Of a stretch of 9,076 nt of DNA, positions 1 through 6,583 are shown piece by piece. Under the pieces are notes generated by a model, which had not been told where the DNA came from, did no database searches, and saw only the letters and a list, made by a program, of their open reading frames with translations. The stretch is from Aquificaceae bacterium (GTDB taxonomy: Bacteria; Aquificota; Aquificia; Aquificales; Aquificaceae). The DNA lies in assembly GCA_015492115.1 (NCBI GenBank), contig WGFS01000074.1, forward strand, positions 1 to 9,076, written 5' to 3'. How positions within the stretch are numbered: the stretch's first letter is position 1; each line of letters begins with the position of its first letter. The translations under genes and the position numbers were made by a program.

Positions 1-761
1 CTCTCGTAGTCGGAAACGCTGTCGTAGTAGGTAAAGAGAGCTATCTCTATCCCGACCCTGGAGAGTTCGCCATATACCCTCTCAACCATGTCCCACTGCC
101 AGCCTTCCGTGTCAAGGACGAGGGCGGGTTCCTCTATGTGGACTCTCTGACAGCCAGCCTTCTTGAGAGACTCAAGGACTTCTTTATATACAGGCAAAAG
201 CTTGTCTGTGAGGCGTTCAAACTGATCTCGGTCCTCTATCTTCTCTATCTCGTAGATGGGTAGCTCTCCCTCCTTTCTCCTGAGAGCCTTGGACATTCTG
301 AGGAAGGTGTAGGCTCCGATCATCTGGGGTGCGGTCTCGTAGCCTTTCTGCTTGTAAAACTCGTAATCGTTGAGGGGTTTGTTTATGAAGAGCCTGAACT
401 CTTCCCTCTCTATCTCGGGGACTAAATAGTGATAGTTGGTGTTGAACCACTTGGTCATTTCAAGAGCGCTCTTGCCTCTCGCCATCTCAAAGTATGTCTC
501 CATTCCCCTGAACTCTCCGAACCTCTGGGGAATTGCACCAACCATAAGGGCAGTGTCAAGCATGAAATCGTAGTAGGAAAGCTCGTTGGAGGGGATAAGG
601 TCCACGTTCTCTCTGTATAGCTCAGCCCTCCAGAGGGCGAGGTCTCTCATACCCGCGTGGAGTTCCTCTTCGCTTATCTTTCCCTTCCAGAAATCCTCTA
701 ACAGCTTCTTAAACTCTCTCTTCTCTCCGAGCTTGGGGAAACCGAAGGCGATAGCTTTCAT
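1..761 (-). CDS. metE: Cobalamin-independent methionine synthase MetE, N-terminal part (3' end beyond window)
   Basis: The protein transfers the methyl group of 5-methyltetrahydropteroyltri-glutamate to homocysteine, the last step of methionine synthesis, in the cytoplasm and without B12. I translated 253 residues by hand. The N-terminus (MKAIAFGFPKLGEKREFKK) matches the MetE opening with its conserved GFPxxGxxRExKK pattern. The block LEMTKWFNTNYHYLVPE (residues 100-116) is the family signature, and HIEEPALVL (about 208-216) is the conserved substrate-lobe motif. The family is about 750 residues, so roughly two thirds, including the C-terminal zinc-binding catalytic barrel, lies left of position 1. 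The start is ATG at 761, preceded by GGAGG with a 7-base spacer. The gene lies 58 bp downstream of ccsA in the same direction and could be cotranscribed with it or use its own weak promoter. No frameshift is seen. Confidence 0.93.
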   Translation of the reverse strand, partial: MKAIAFGFPKLGEKREFKKLLEDFWKGKISEEELHAGMRDLALWRAELYRENVDLIPSNELSYYDFMLDTALMVGAIPQRFGEFRGMETYFEMARGKSALEMTKWFNTNYHYLVPEIEREEFRLFINKPLNDYEFYKQKGYETAPQMIGAYTFLRMSKALRRKEGELPIYEIEKIEDRDQFERLTDKLLPVYKEVLESLKKAGCQRVHIEEPALVLDTEGWQWDMVERVYGELSRVGIEIALFTYYDSVSDYE

Positions 762-796
762 ATCTAATCCTCCAGAGGAAATTAGTCGGAATTTTA

Positions 797-802
797 ATTA
801 TA
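797..802 (-). promoter_or_regulatory. Possible -10 element upstream of metE
   Basis: A perfect TATAAT is read on the minus strand in the 58-bp gap between ccsA and metE. It would place a transcription start near 790 and give a leader of about 29 bases containing the metE Shine-Dalgarno. No convincing -35 hexamer lies 16-18 bp upstream, where the end of ccsA is located. This is a candidate internal promoter only; read-through from ccsA is equally possible. Confidence 0.3.
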
Positions 803-819
803 GACGGGCTGGGAGCTGT

Positions 820-2121
820 TCACACCCCCATGTCGCTCGCCTGCTCGTCCGTCAGAACCCTCTCCTGATCCTTCGCCTCTTCAACTTTAGATTCGCACCT
901 GTCAAGGAGTTCCTTGAGTCTAACGGGAGCCTCCGTCAGGGGCAGTGTGGAGTCGTATATCTCGCCCTTAACACCGCACTCCTTGAAGGCTTCGTAGAGC
1001 ATCTTCAGACCCTTCTCAGCCTCGGGTCCGTTCCTCCTGACCACCCATATCCAGTTGGGGTCAAGCTTTCCTTCCTTCTTGAGATCCCTTATGGCGTTGG
1101 CGACACCCTCTCCGAGGGTAACGTCTATCCTCGTGTTATTTGCTGTTCCTCCGCAGACCAGAACTCCTCTTATGCCGGGTTTGGAGAGGATTATCCTCGT
1201 TATCTTGTACATCTTCTCCGCTGGAGGGTTTCCGCCTATGTCGGTGAAGTTGGCGGGCTTCATGCCTATGGCGTAGGTGGTCTCTATGGTAACCGTTGAA
1301 CCTCCACCACCGAAGGTCATCATGGCTATGTCTCCGTCCACCTCAACGTAGGAGCCAGCCTTTCCTCTGTGGTCGTCCTTGTCTATCTCCGCCGCTGCGA
1401 GCTCACGCTCTGTAGGTGGTCTCCTCATGGCGGTTCTCACGCCGTATATCTTGGCGGGCGGTATGCTGGCGTCGTCGTCTATCTTGACCACCGCATCAAG
1501 CGCCCTTACCCTGAGCTTGCCGTTAACATCCACTATGGCGAGGGGGTTTATCTCAAGGAGTCTCGCCTCCGCATTCCAGAAGGCGTTGTACATGTTTGCC
1601 ACTACCTCAGAGAGTTCCCTCATGGCGGAGAGATACTCGTGGGGCATGCCGAGCTCAAGGAGGTAGTTCCTTACCATGTGTGGGTAGAGACCCTTGAGAG
1701 GGTCTATGGGGAATATGCCTATCTTGTCAGGTGGAACCTCCTCTATGTCCACTCCACCCTCAAAGGATAGGGTTAAAACGGGTGTTCTGGTCTCTGTGGA
1801 GTAGGTTATGGAGGCGTATATCTCCTTCACTATGTTAGCCTTCTCAACCACAAGAACGCCAACGGGCATCTCTCCATAGACGGGGTACTCAAGGAGGGTC
1901 TTTATCTCCTCAATCGCTTCCTCGGGAGAGGAACATACCCTGACCGCTCCAGCCTTTCCCCTCTTTCCCACGAGAACCTGGGACTTTACCACGCACTCTC
2001 CCAGCTGGTTTACGAAGTTCTCAACATCTTCGGTTATGTGGTCAACGAACATGTACTTGAGTGTAGGGATTCCGTACCTTTTGAATATCTTATCGTAGGC
2101 TTCGTACTCGTATATGTCCAT
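820..2121 (-). CDS. ccsA: Citryl-CoA synthetase large subunit (CcsA), succinyl-CoA synthetase beta-like
   Basis: Predicted to be the ATP-dependent subunit that joins citrate and CoA into citryl-CoA, the first half of the two-step citrate cleavage in the reductive TCA cycle of Aquificaceae; citryl-CoA lyase then completes cleavage. The 433-residue protein opens like SucC (MDIYEYEAYDKIFKRYGIP) and has an ATP-grasp domain (about 1-240) with GKRGKAG (52-58) and LLEINPL (188-194). The CoA-ligase domain follows, with FGGGGSTV (270-277) and CGGTANNT (323-330). The second domain resembles the matching part of ATP-citrate lyase (GGSIANFT, then VRRxGP) more than ordinary SucC, which argues for citrate over succinate. 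ATG at 2121 is chosen because GGAGG lies 6 bases upstream; the open frame extends further but into the rpsT promoter and gene. The small subunit CcsB is not in the window. Alternatives are an ATP-citrate lyase subunit or SucC. Confidence 0.85.
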   Translation of the reverse strand: MDIYEYEAYDKIFKRYGIPTLKYMFVDHITEDVENFVNQLGECVVKSQVLVGKRGKAGAVRVCSSPEEAIEEIKTLLEYPVYGEMPVGVLVVEKANIVKEIYASITYSTETRTPVLTLSFEGGVDIEEVPPDKIGIFPIDPLKGLYPHMVRNYLLELGMPHEYLSAMRELSEVVANMYNAFWNAEARLLEINPLAIVDVNGKLRVRALDAVVKIDDDASIPPAKIYGVRTAMRRPPTERELAAAEIDKDDHRGKAGSYVEVDGDIAMMTFGGGGSTVTIETTYAIGMKPANFTDIGGNPPAEKMYKITRIILSKPGIRGVLVCGGTANNTRIDVTLGEGVANAIRDLKKEGKLDPNWIWVVRRNGPEAEKGLKMLYEAFKECGVKGEIYDSTLPLTEAPVRLKELLDRCESKVEEAKDQERVLTDEQASDMGV

Positions 2122-2226
2122 CTCCGTCCTCCGATAGTGGTTTGAGTCTAAGATTATAACCCACGTGCTGGCACAAAAGGTGATAAAATATCTACCCCGA
2201 GTTGTGATCAGGAGGTAGCTGTAAAG
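2122..2226. promoter_or_regulatory. Divergent promoter region between ccsA and rpsT
   Basis: This 105-bp region must carry the promoters for both genes. Toward ccsA there is a perfect TATAAT on the minus strand at 2158-2153, predicting a start near 2146 and a leader of about 25 bases. Toward rpsT the best -10 is TAAAAT at 2184-2189, predicting a start near 2196. Neither has a good TTGACA-like -35 at normal spacing. Between them lies a small inverted repeat, GTGC-TG-GCAC at 2165-2174, overlapping CACGTG at 2163-2168. The ribosome binding site for rpsT is AGGAGG at 2210-2215, and that for ccsA is GGAGG at 2132-2128. Confidence 0.45.
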
Positions 2227-2505
2227 ATGGCAAACACAAAGCAGGCAGTCAAGAGGGCAAGGAGAGACGCCAAGAGAAGGGAGAGGAACAGATACCACCT
2301 CTCAAGGATGAGGACTTACATAAAGAAGTTCAGAAGGATGGTTCAGGAGGGCAGGCTGGAGGAGGCAAAGGAGTTCCTGCCTCAGGTAGTCAGCATAATC
2401 CAGCACACAGCCAGTAAGGGTGTTATCCACAAGAACGAGGCGAGAAGAAGGGTGTCAAGGGTTCACGAACTTCTCAACAAGGCGCTTGCTCAATCTCAGG
2501 GTTAA
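2227..2505 (+). CDS. rpsT: 30S ribosomal protein S20
   Basis: A primary 16S rRNA-binding protein of the small ribosomal subunit. The 92-residue product has the typical S20 size and form: the opening MANTKQAVKRARRDAKRRERN, three predicted long basic helices, a central KKFRRMVQEGRLEEAKEFL stretch and the conserved KGVIHKNEARRRVSRV block near residues 64-79. The ATG at 2227 follows AGGAGG with an 11-base gap, slightly long but with no competing start. The gene stands alone, divergent from ccsA. Its last 17 codons overlap the 3' end of murJ on the opposite strand, which is unusual for a ribosomal protein gene and leaves no separate terminator between them. Identification is by family pattern and length and is firm. 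Confidence 0.96.
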   Translation: MANTKQAVKRARRDAKRRERNRYHLSRMRTYIKKFRRMVQEGRLEEAKEFLPQVVSIIQHTASKGVIHKNEARRRVSRVHELLNKALAQSQG

Positions 2506-3948
2506 CTCTTCCCTGAGCAGAAACAGGGTTAAAAAGTAAATCACCACCGCTGAAGGAATAGATACCAGTACCGTAACCACGGGGCTTAGCCCCGTCCCTT
2601 TCAAAAACAGAAGCAATATAATCATGATGGCGGTAGCTGTAAGGACTTTAACAAGCGTCCACACCAGAGGTTCGGTTTTTGGTCTCCTTGTCGTCCTGAA
2701 CCAAAGGTATCCGAGACCCACGAGTGAGGAGAGGGCTGTACCCGTGGGAAGCCCAAACACACCGATTCCGAGAAGGAAGGCAAAGAAGTATGCTAAGGCA
2801 CCCTCGCTCAGAACCGACAGAAGGGAAGCCTTAACCGGAGTCTTGGTGTCCCCCGAGGAGAAGAAGAGAGCGGATAGAACCTTCTGAAGAGAGGAGAAGA
2901 CGAGTCCGAGGCTGTATATGGAGAGCGCCCCTGCGCTGAAGTGAACATCCTCTTCTGTGAAGCTTCCCCTGTGGTAGACAACCCTGACTATATCTTCGGA
3001 GAGCATGAAAAGACCCGCTGACGCGGGTATCATTAGAAGAAGGATGAGTCTGAAGGCTGTGGTAAGCTCCTCACCCTTGTCGCTCTCTCTTCTGGAGAGC
3101 AGAGAGAGGAGGGAGTTGGCAACACCCACCGAGACAACACCGAAGGGTAGCTGGTAGAGTCTGTTTGCGTAGTAGAGGTAGGATATGGCTCCAGTTCGCA
3201 GGAAGGAGGCGAGCAAGGTGTCTATGATCAGGGAGAGCTGATTTACACCGAACCCACCGAGAGCAGGTATCAGACGCCGGAGCAGGAGCTTGACATCCTC
3301 ATCAAGCTTTAAAGACAGAGAAAAAGAGACCCTCTCACGTAATAGAACAGGCAGGTTTATTAAAACCTGAAAGACGCCCCCCACGAGAACACCTGCCACG
3401 AGGGCTATATACCCGTAGTTATCCGCCAGTAAGAGGAGTGTTAAAAGGAATACGAGGTTAAACATACCCTGAGAGAAGGCGGGCACGAAGAATCTCCCTC
3501 TGACGTTCAGAACGCCCATAAAGAAGGTGTTCAGACCCACGAGGATCAGGTACAGGAAGAGAAAGCGCGCCATGAAGACTGCAAGTTCAAAGGTCTCCCC
3601 TCCTCTTACGCCGGGGGCTATCAGGCTGACTATGTATCTGGAAAGCACCACCCCCAACAAGGTTATGAGAACGTTGGAGATAACATAGAAGGTGAACACC
3701 TTGGAGAGAAAATCTCGTTCCCTTCCTTCCTCTAAAGCCTTGGTGTAGAGGGGAACGAAGACCGCGTTGAAACCTCCCTCCCCAAGCAGTCTCCTGAAGC
3801 TGTTGGGTATGCGGAAGGCGATAAAGAAGGCGTCGGAGATGTAGCTCGCTCCGAAGTAGTAGGCTATGCCTGCGTCCCTCAGAAAGCCCAATATCCTGCT
3901 GAGGAGTGTTCCCAGAGCAAAGCTGAAGGCAAAGCGAACCAGTTTCAT
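2455..3948 (-). CDS. murJ: Lipid II flippase MurJ (MviN family)
   Basis: An inner-membrane MOP-superfamily transporter that flips the peptidoglycan precursor lipid II to the periplasmic face. The 497-residue protein is strongly hydrophobic throughout, consistent with the 14 membrane helices of the family. The N-terminus carries the hallmark residues at E. coli-like positions: SRILGFLRD places Arg at 18 and 24, SDAFFIAFRIPN places Asp at 39, and FRRLLGEGGF places Arg at 52. These charged residues line the central cavity in characterised MurJ. The ATG at 3948 overlaps the priA stop as TGATG, and no strong Shine-Dalgarno is visible, so translation is probably coupled to priA. The 3' end runs 51 bp into rpsT on the other strand. 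It is the last gene of the FMN protein-priA-murJ cluster. Confidence 0.95.
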   Translation of the reverse strand: MKLVRFAFSFALGTLLSRILGFLRDAGIAYYFGASYISDAFFIAFRIPNSFRRLLGEGGFNAVFVPLYTKALEEGRERDFLSKVFTFYVISNVLITLLGVVLSRYIVSLIAPGVRGGETFELAVFMARFLFLYLILVGLNTFFMGVLNVRGRFFVPAFSQGMFNLVFLLTLLLLADNYGYIALVAGVLVGGVFQVLINLPVLLRERVSFSLSLKLDEDVKLLLRRLIPALGGFGVNQLSLIIDTLLASFLRTGAISYLYYANRLYQLPFGVVSVGVANSLLSLLSRRESDKGEELTTAFRLILLLMIPASAGLFMLSEDIVRVVYHRGSFTEEDVHFSAGALSIYSLGLVFSSLQKVLSALFFSSGDTKTPVKASLLSVLSEGALAYFFAFLLGIGVFGLPTGTALSSLVGLGYLWFRTTRRPKTEPLVWTLVKVLTATAIMIILLLFLKGTGLSPVVTVLVSIPSAVVIYFLTLFLLREELTLRLSKRLVEKFVNP

Positions 3949-6005
3949 CAGAAGGGGTCCACCCTGACCTCAATTATATCTCTGGAAAAGCGTTTCATAA
4001 GCTGTCTCACCTTCCAGAGGGTCTTCCTTTCCTTAAAACGTATCAGGAGCTCATAACATCCCTCCTGCACGTTGTAGGTACTTCTAACATTGGGTGATAC
4101 AACCTTGAAAACGTACCTCTCAAGTTCGGGGTTGGTTGTTTTTATAAGGAGCAGTCTCCAGAAGGGAGGCAGAAGTTCCCTCTCCCTTTCCTTTAGCTCT
4201 TCCTCGTACAGTTCCCACAGCTTTCCTTCCTTCATCTTTGAGAACACCCTCTCCTCCGGGAGGAGGGTCTGAACCACAAGGGTCTCTTTGGCTATGCTCC
4301 TTGCCCTGAGGAGGTAAAGGATCAGCTCTTCCCTCGCCCTGTAAGATGGAATTGATAGGAGGCTGTCCGCAGACAGTACCACAACAATATCGTATTCACA
4401 CTCCCAGCTCGGGTGGGTGGAGAAGTGGAAGTTCTCTCTAAGTCCGAAGTTTTCCTCAACAACCTCCACCGCCCTCTCAAGCCCAAAACCCACCTCTTCC
4501 AGTTCACCCTCACACTCGGGACAGAGGAGTTCCTCCTGCTTGTAAAAGCAGTTTGTGCAGTAGAGGAGTTCCCTCCTGAGAGAGTAAGTGAGGAAGGTTC
4601 CACAACGAGGGCACTCCACCAGAGCTTCACATCGTGGGCAGTAAACGTAGCTGTATCCCTGCTTGGGTACGAGGAAGAGTATACTCTTATCCCTATTTCT
4701 TCCTACGAGTTTACAGGCATCCTCCGTAAGCACCTCAACGGGTTCCCTCCTGAGGAGGAGGGTCTCTGGTTCCACATGCCTGTCCATCAGCTCCACTCTC
4801 TTCTCTTTCACGAGGTAATAGGAGCTGAGTGAGGGTGCGGGCGTTGTGAAGAGAAGATCGCTCGCGCTCTTTCTGGAGAGTATGAAGACCGCCCTTCTGA
4901 GGTCAAGGTTTCTGATATGCCTTAGCTTCACCCCAGCTGAACTCTCATCAAATAGGACTATGGAGGAGAGATCCTTTGCAGGACAGAGTATGGAGAGGTA
5001 GGTTCCTACAACCAGCGAAGCTCTCTCCTGCGCTCTGAACCACCCTTCGTATACCCTCTTTGAGGGAACGCGCGAGTGGATCTCCACCAGATCGCCACCC
5101 ATCTGCCTCTTAAAGAGTTCAACAGCAAGCTTCAGCTCTCCGTAGTCGGGGAATATCACAAGGGTGGATCTGCCCTCCTCAAGGTTGTGTGCGGAGAGGG
5201 AAGCAACCTCATCAATCGCCTCATCAAAGGAAGACCACAGAAGCACTCTGTCCGAAAGAGTTTTTCTCAGAGGTTTGAAGACATCCTGATCCGCCTGTCT
5301 TAATGGGCTCGGTTTCTCTTTCCCAAGGGCTATTATCCCCTTCTTAAGGAGGTCGTTTATGTCCCTCTTCTTAAACCCCCACTCTAAAAGCTCCTCCTCG
5401 CTCACGAGTTCTCTACCGCTGAGGAACACAATGAGTTTTTTCTTCTCCTTTGAACGTACCTTTGTGAGAGCTTCTTTTAGGGGAATGTTCAGGCTGTAAA
5501 ACCTTTCTTCAACATCGGGAGTTCGCCATTCCTTCTTTAAGGAAATAAATCCCTTTCGCAGGAGAAGCTTTATGAGGGAGGGATCAAACCTCTTCTTCAG
5601 GTTCTCAGGCTTGACACCTCTCCGTCTCCTGAGGTATTCAATGAGTTCAAGACTCCTCTTATCAAGCCCATGGGTTCTCCTCTCCGATACAACAAGTATC
5701 TCCTCCTCTCTCCAGAGGAAGGCTGAGGGAAGCAGTCTGAAGAGCAGAACGCCTTTAGGCGTCATGTAGTCTGCGGAAAGCTCCTCAACCAGGGACAGCC
5801 CGGAAGAGTTTATCAGGGGCGCGGGATCTGGAAACTCAAGGACTCTTTCCATCGCCTCTCCCTCCCCTATACCCACCACAATACCGGTAGTTCCCCCCTT
5901 CCCGGTCGGGACGAGGACTCTGTAACCTACGGGTGCCTCTCCCCCCTTCCAGTCTGCGGAATAACTACGGATCTTTCCGTTAGGGAGGAGGACTTTGAGG
6001 TGCAT
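3948..6005 (-). CDS. priA: PriA-like primosomal protein N', apparent pseudohelicase
   Basis: PriA normally recognises stalled forks and reloads the replicative helicase. This 685-residue protein is colinear with PriA. It has an N-terminal 3'-end-binding domain (GYRVLVPTGKGGTTGIVVG, about 28-46), then winged-helix-like and helicase regions, then a zinc module with all eight cysteines (C456, C459, C465, C468, C483, C486, C495, C498). It ends in a family-like IIEVRVDPF. The helicase motifs are degraded: the Walker A position reads VLLWSSFDEAIDEV with no GKT, motif II reads DESS instead of DEEH, and the motif VI region (QVAGRAGR in active PriA) reads LLRARSIAK. The segment holding GTQMxAKGHDFP appears shortened. 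The frame is intact over 2 kb, so this is not a decayed gene. Deinococcus PriA is a published pseudohelicase of similar kind. The start is ATG 6005, overlapping the upstream stop as TGATG with a nearby AGGGA. Confidence 0.85.
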   Translation of the reverse strand: MHLKVLLPNGKIRSYSADWKGGEAPVGYRVLVPTGKGGTTGIVVGIGEGEAMERVLEFPDPAPLINSSGLSLVEELSADYMTPKGVLLFRLLPSAFLWREEEILVVSERRTHGLDKRSLELIEYLRRRRGVKPENLKKRFDPSLIKLLLRKGFISLKKEWRTPDVEERFYSLNIPLKEALTKVRSKEKKKLIVFLSGRELVSEEELLEWGFKKRDINDLLKKGIIALGKEKPSPLRQADQDVFKPLRKTLSDRVLLWSSFDEAIDEVASLSAHNLEEGRSTLVIFPDYGELKLAVELFKRQMGGDLVEIHSRVPSKRVYEGWFRAQERASLVVGTYLSILCPAKDLSSIVLFDESSAGVKLRHIRNLDLRRAVFILSRKSASDLLFTTPAPSLSSYYLVKEKRVELMDRHVEPETLLLRREPVEVLTEDACKLVGRNRDKSILFLVPKQGYSYVYCPRCEALVECPRCGTFLTYSLRRELLYCTNCFYKQEELLCPECEGELEEVGFGLERAVEVVEENFGLRENFHFSTHPSWECEYDIVVVLSADSLLSIPSYRAREELILYLLRARSIAKETLVVQTLLPEERVFSKMKEGKLWELYEEELKERERELLPPFWRLLLIKTTNPELERYVFKVVSPNVRSTYNVQEGCYELLIRFKERKTLWKVRQLMKRFSRDIIEVRVDPF

Positions 6006-6445
6006 CAATCCCTGTTTCTCACCGCCTGCATGACCTTCTCGTCCAGCTCAACCATCTTGAGCACTTTACCCGTATGGGCAAAGGGTATAACGCCGGTTAC
6101 CGTTGAGCCAGGAAATAGAGAGTTCTCCACGCTCTCTATAGACATCTCAAAGACAGAGACGTCAAAGGGAACACCCTCTATCTTCTCCACCACCTCTCTT
6201 GAAGTTCCGTAGCAGGTGAGGGACTTATCGGGGGCAAAGACCTGAATGGCGGTCTTGCCTGTCTGCCTTATGTTTTCGGCGGTCTTTGCTCTGGAGCTGA
6301 CCGCGAACCTGAGAGTCCTCTCGTCGGTTGGGTATACCCAGGTTATAAAGGTCATGTGCTGATTCCCTTCTGAATCAACAGTTCCTATAACTACGGGAAA
6401 AACTCCGAGGTCTCTCATAAGATCTATAAGCTCTCTGGGAAGCAT
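6005..6445 (-). CDS. FMN-binding split-barrel (pyridoxamine 5'-phosphate oxidase-like) protein
   Basis: A 146-residue cytoplasmic protein. The pattern VFPVVIGTVDSEGNQHMTFITWVYP, then TLRFAVSSRAKTAENIRQTGKTAIQVF, is the beta-barrel opening and flavin-phosphate loop order seen in PPOX-class split-barrel proteins (x-x-hxGTxDxxGxPH, then SxxxKTxNIxxN). The physiological substrate cannot be told from sequence. The length is too short for, and the C-terminus unlike, true PdxH, so a vitamin B6 role is not claimed. ATG 6445 is chosen because AGGAGG sits 6 bases upstream; the longer open frame runs back over the ino1 start on the other strand and is rejected. It is the first gene of the cluster with priA and murJ, joined to priA by a TGATG overlap. 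Confidence 0.72.
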   Translation of the reverse strand: MLPRELIDLMRDLGVFPVVIGTVDSEGNQHMTFITWVYPTDERTLRFAVSSRAKTAENIRQTGKTAIQVFAPDKSLTCYGTSREVVEKIEGVPFDVSVFEMSIESVENSLFPGSTVTGVIPFAHTGKVLKMVELDEKVMQAVRNRD

Positions 6446-6464
6446 CTCAAACCTCCTGAAGTTC

Positions 6465-6494
6465 TTATTAGATGTTATGATAACAGGGTTGTAA
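6465..6494 (-). promoter_or_regulatory. Candidate promoter of the split-barrel-priA-murJ cluster
   Basis: On the minus strand TTACAA (6494-6489) and TAATAA (6470-6465) are separated by 18 bp. The predicted start near 6457 leaves a leader of only about 12 bases that begins at the AGGAGG ribosome binding site. The -35 hexamer is the reverse complement of the ino1 -35, so the two promoters would share the same base pairs. The match is moderate and the short leader makes it uncertain. Confidence 0.35.
6473..6485. repeat. 13-bp perfect palindrome, candidate operator
   Basis: TGTTAT-G-ATAACA is a perfect inverted repeat around a single central G. It lies in the divergent promoter region, just upstream of the ino1 -35 element and inside the spacer of the candidate minus-strand promoter. 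The position fits a dimeric regulator site that could affect both directions. No regulator is identified. Confidence 0.45.
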
Positions 6495-6517
6495 GCCTGG
6501 GGTGGTGTTAATATAAT
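6489..6517 (+). promoter_or_regulatory. Predicted sigma-70-type promoter of ino1
   Basis: TTGTAA (6489-6494) and a perfect TATAAT (6512-6517) are separated by the optimal 17 bp. The predicted start is near 6524, giving a leader of about 60 bases before the ATG at 6584. This is the best-formed promoter in the window. An 8-bp inverted repeat (GTGGTGTT 6502-6509 and AACACCAC 6559-6566) brackets the -10 and the start site. Confidence 0.6.
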
Positions 6518-6539
6518 TTTATTGATAGAGAACAAACTC

Positions 6540-6560
6540 TTTGAATACAACAGGTTCAAA
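6540..6560. repeat. Inverted repeat in the ino1 leader
   Basis: TTTGAA (6540-6545) and TTCAAA (6555-6560) form a 6-bp inverted repeat with a 9-base centre, between the predicted ino1 start site and its ribosome binding site. It could be an operator half-site pair or a weak leader hairpin. It is short and A+T-rich, so chance is possible. Confidence 0.3.
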
Positions 6561-6583
6561 CACCACAGCAGGAGGTGGAGAGT

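Noticed and set aside
586..1299. Plus-strand open frame of 237 codons opposite metE and ccsA
   Set aside because: It is antisense to two well-supported genes, crosses their junction, resembles no family I know, and has no ribosome binding site that stands out.
2122..2298. Upstream extension of the ccsA frame by 59 codons
   Set aside because: It would cover the promoter region and the first 72 bases of rpsT. The ATG at 2121 has a good Shine-Dalgarno and matches the SucC-type N-terminus.
3948..6005. priA as a pseudogene
   Set aside because: There is no frameshift or stop in 685 codons, both ends are coupled to neighbours, and the zinc cysteines are fully kept. Loss of catalysis with function retained fits better.
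6006..6008. TTG start for priA one codon upstream of the ATG
   Set aside because: The ATG at 6005 is a stronger codon, forms the TGATG overlap with the upstream stop, and repeats the arrangement at priA-murJ.
6575..6583. GTG start for ino1 adding three residues
   Set aside because: The GTG overlaps the AGGAGG that serves the ATG at 6584. The Rossmann motif is correctly placed from the later start.
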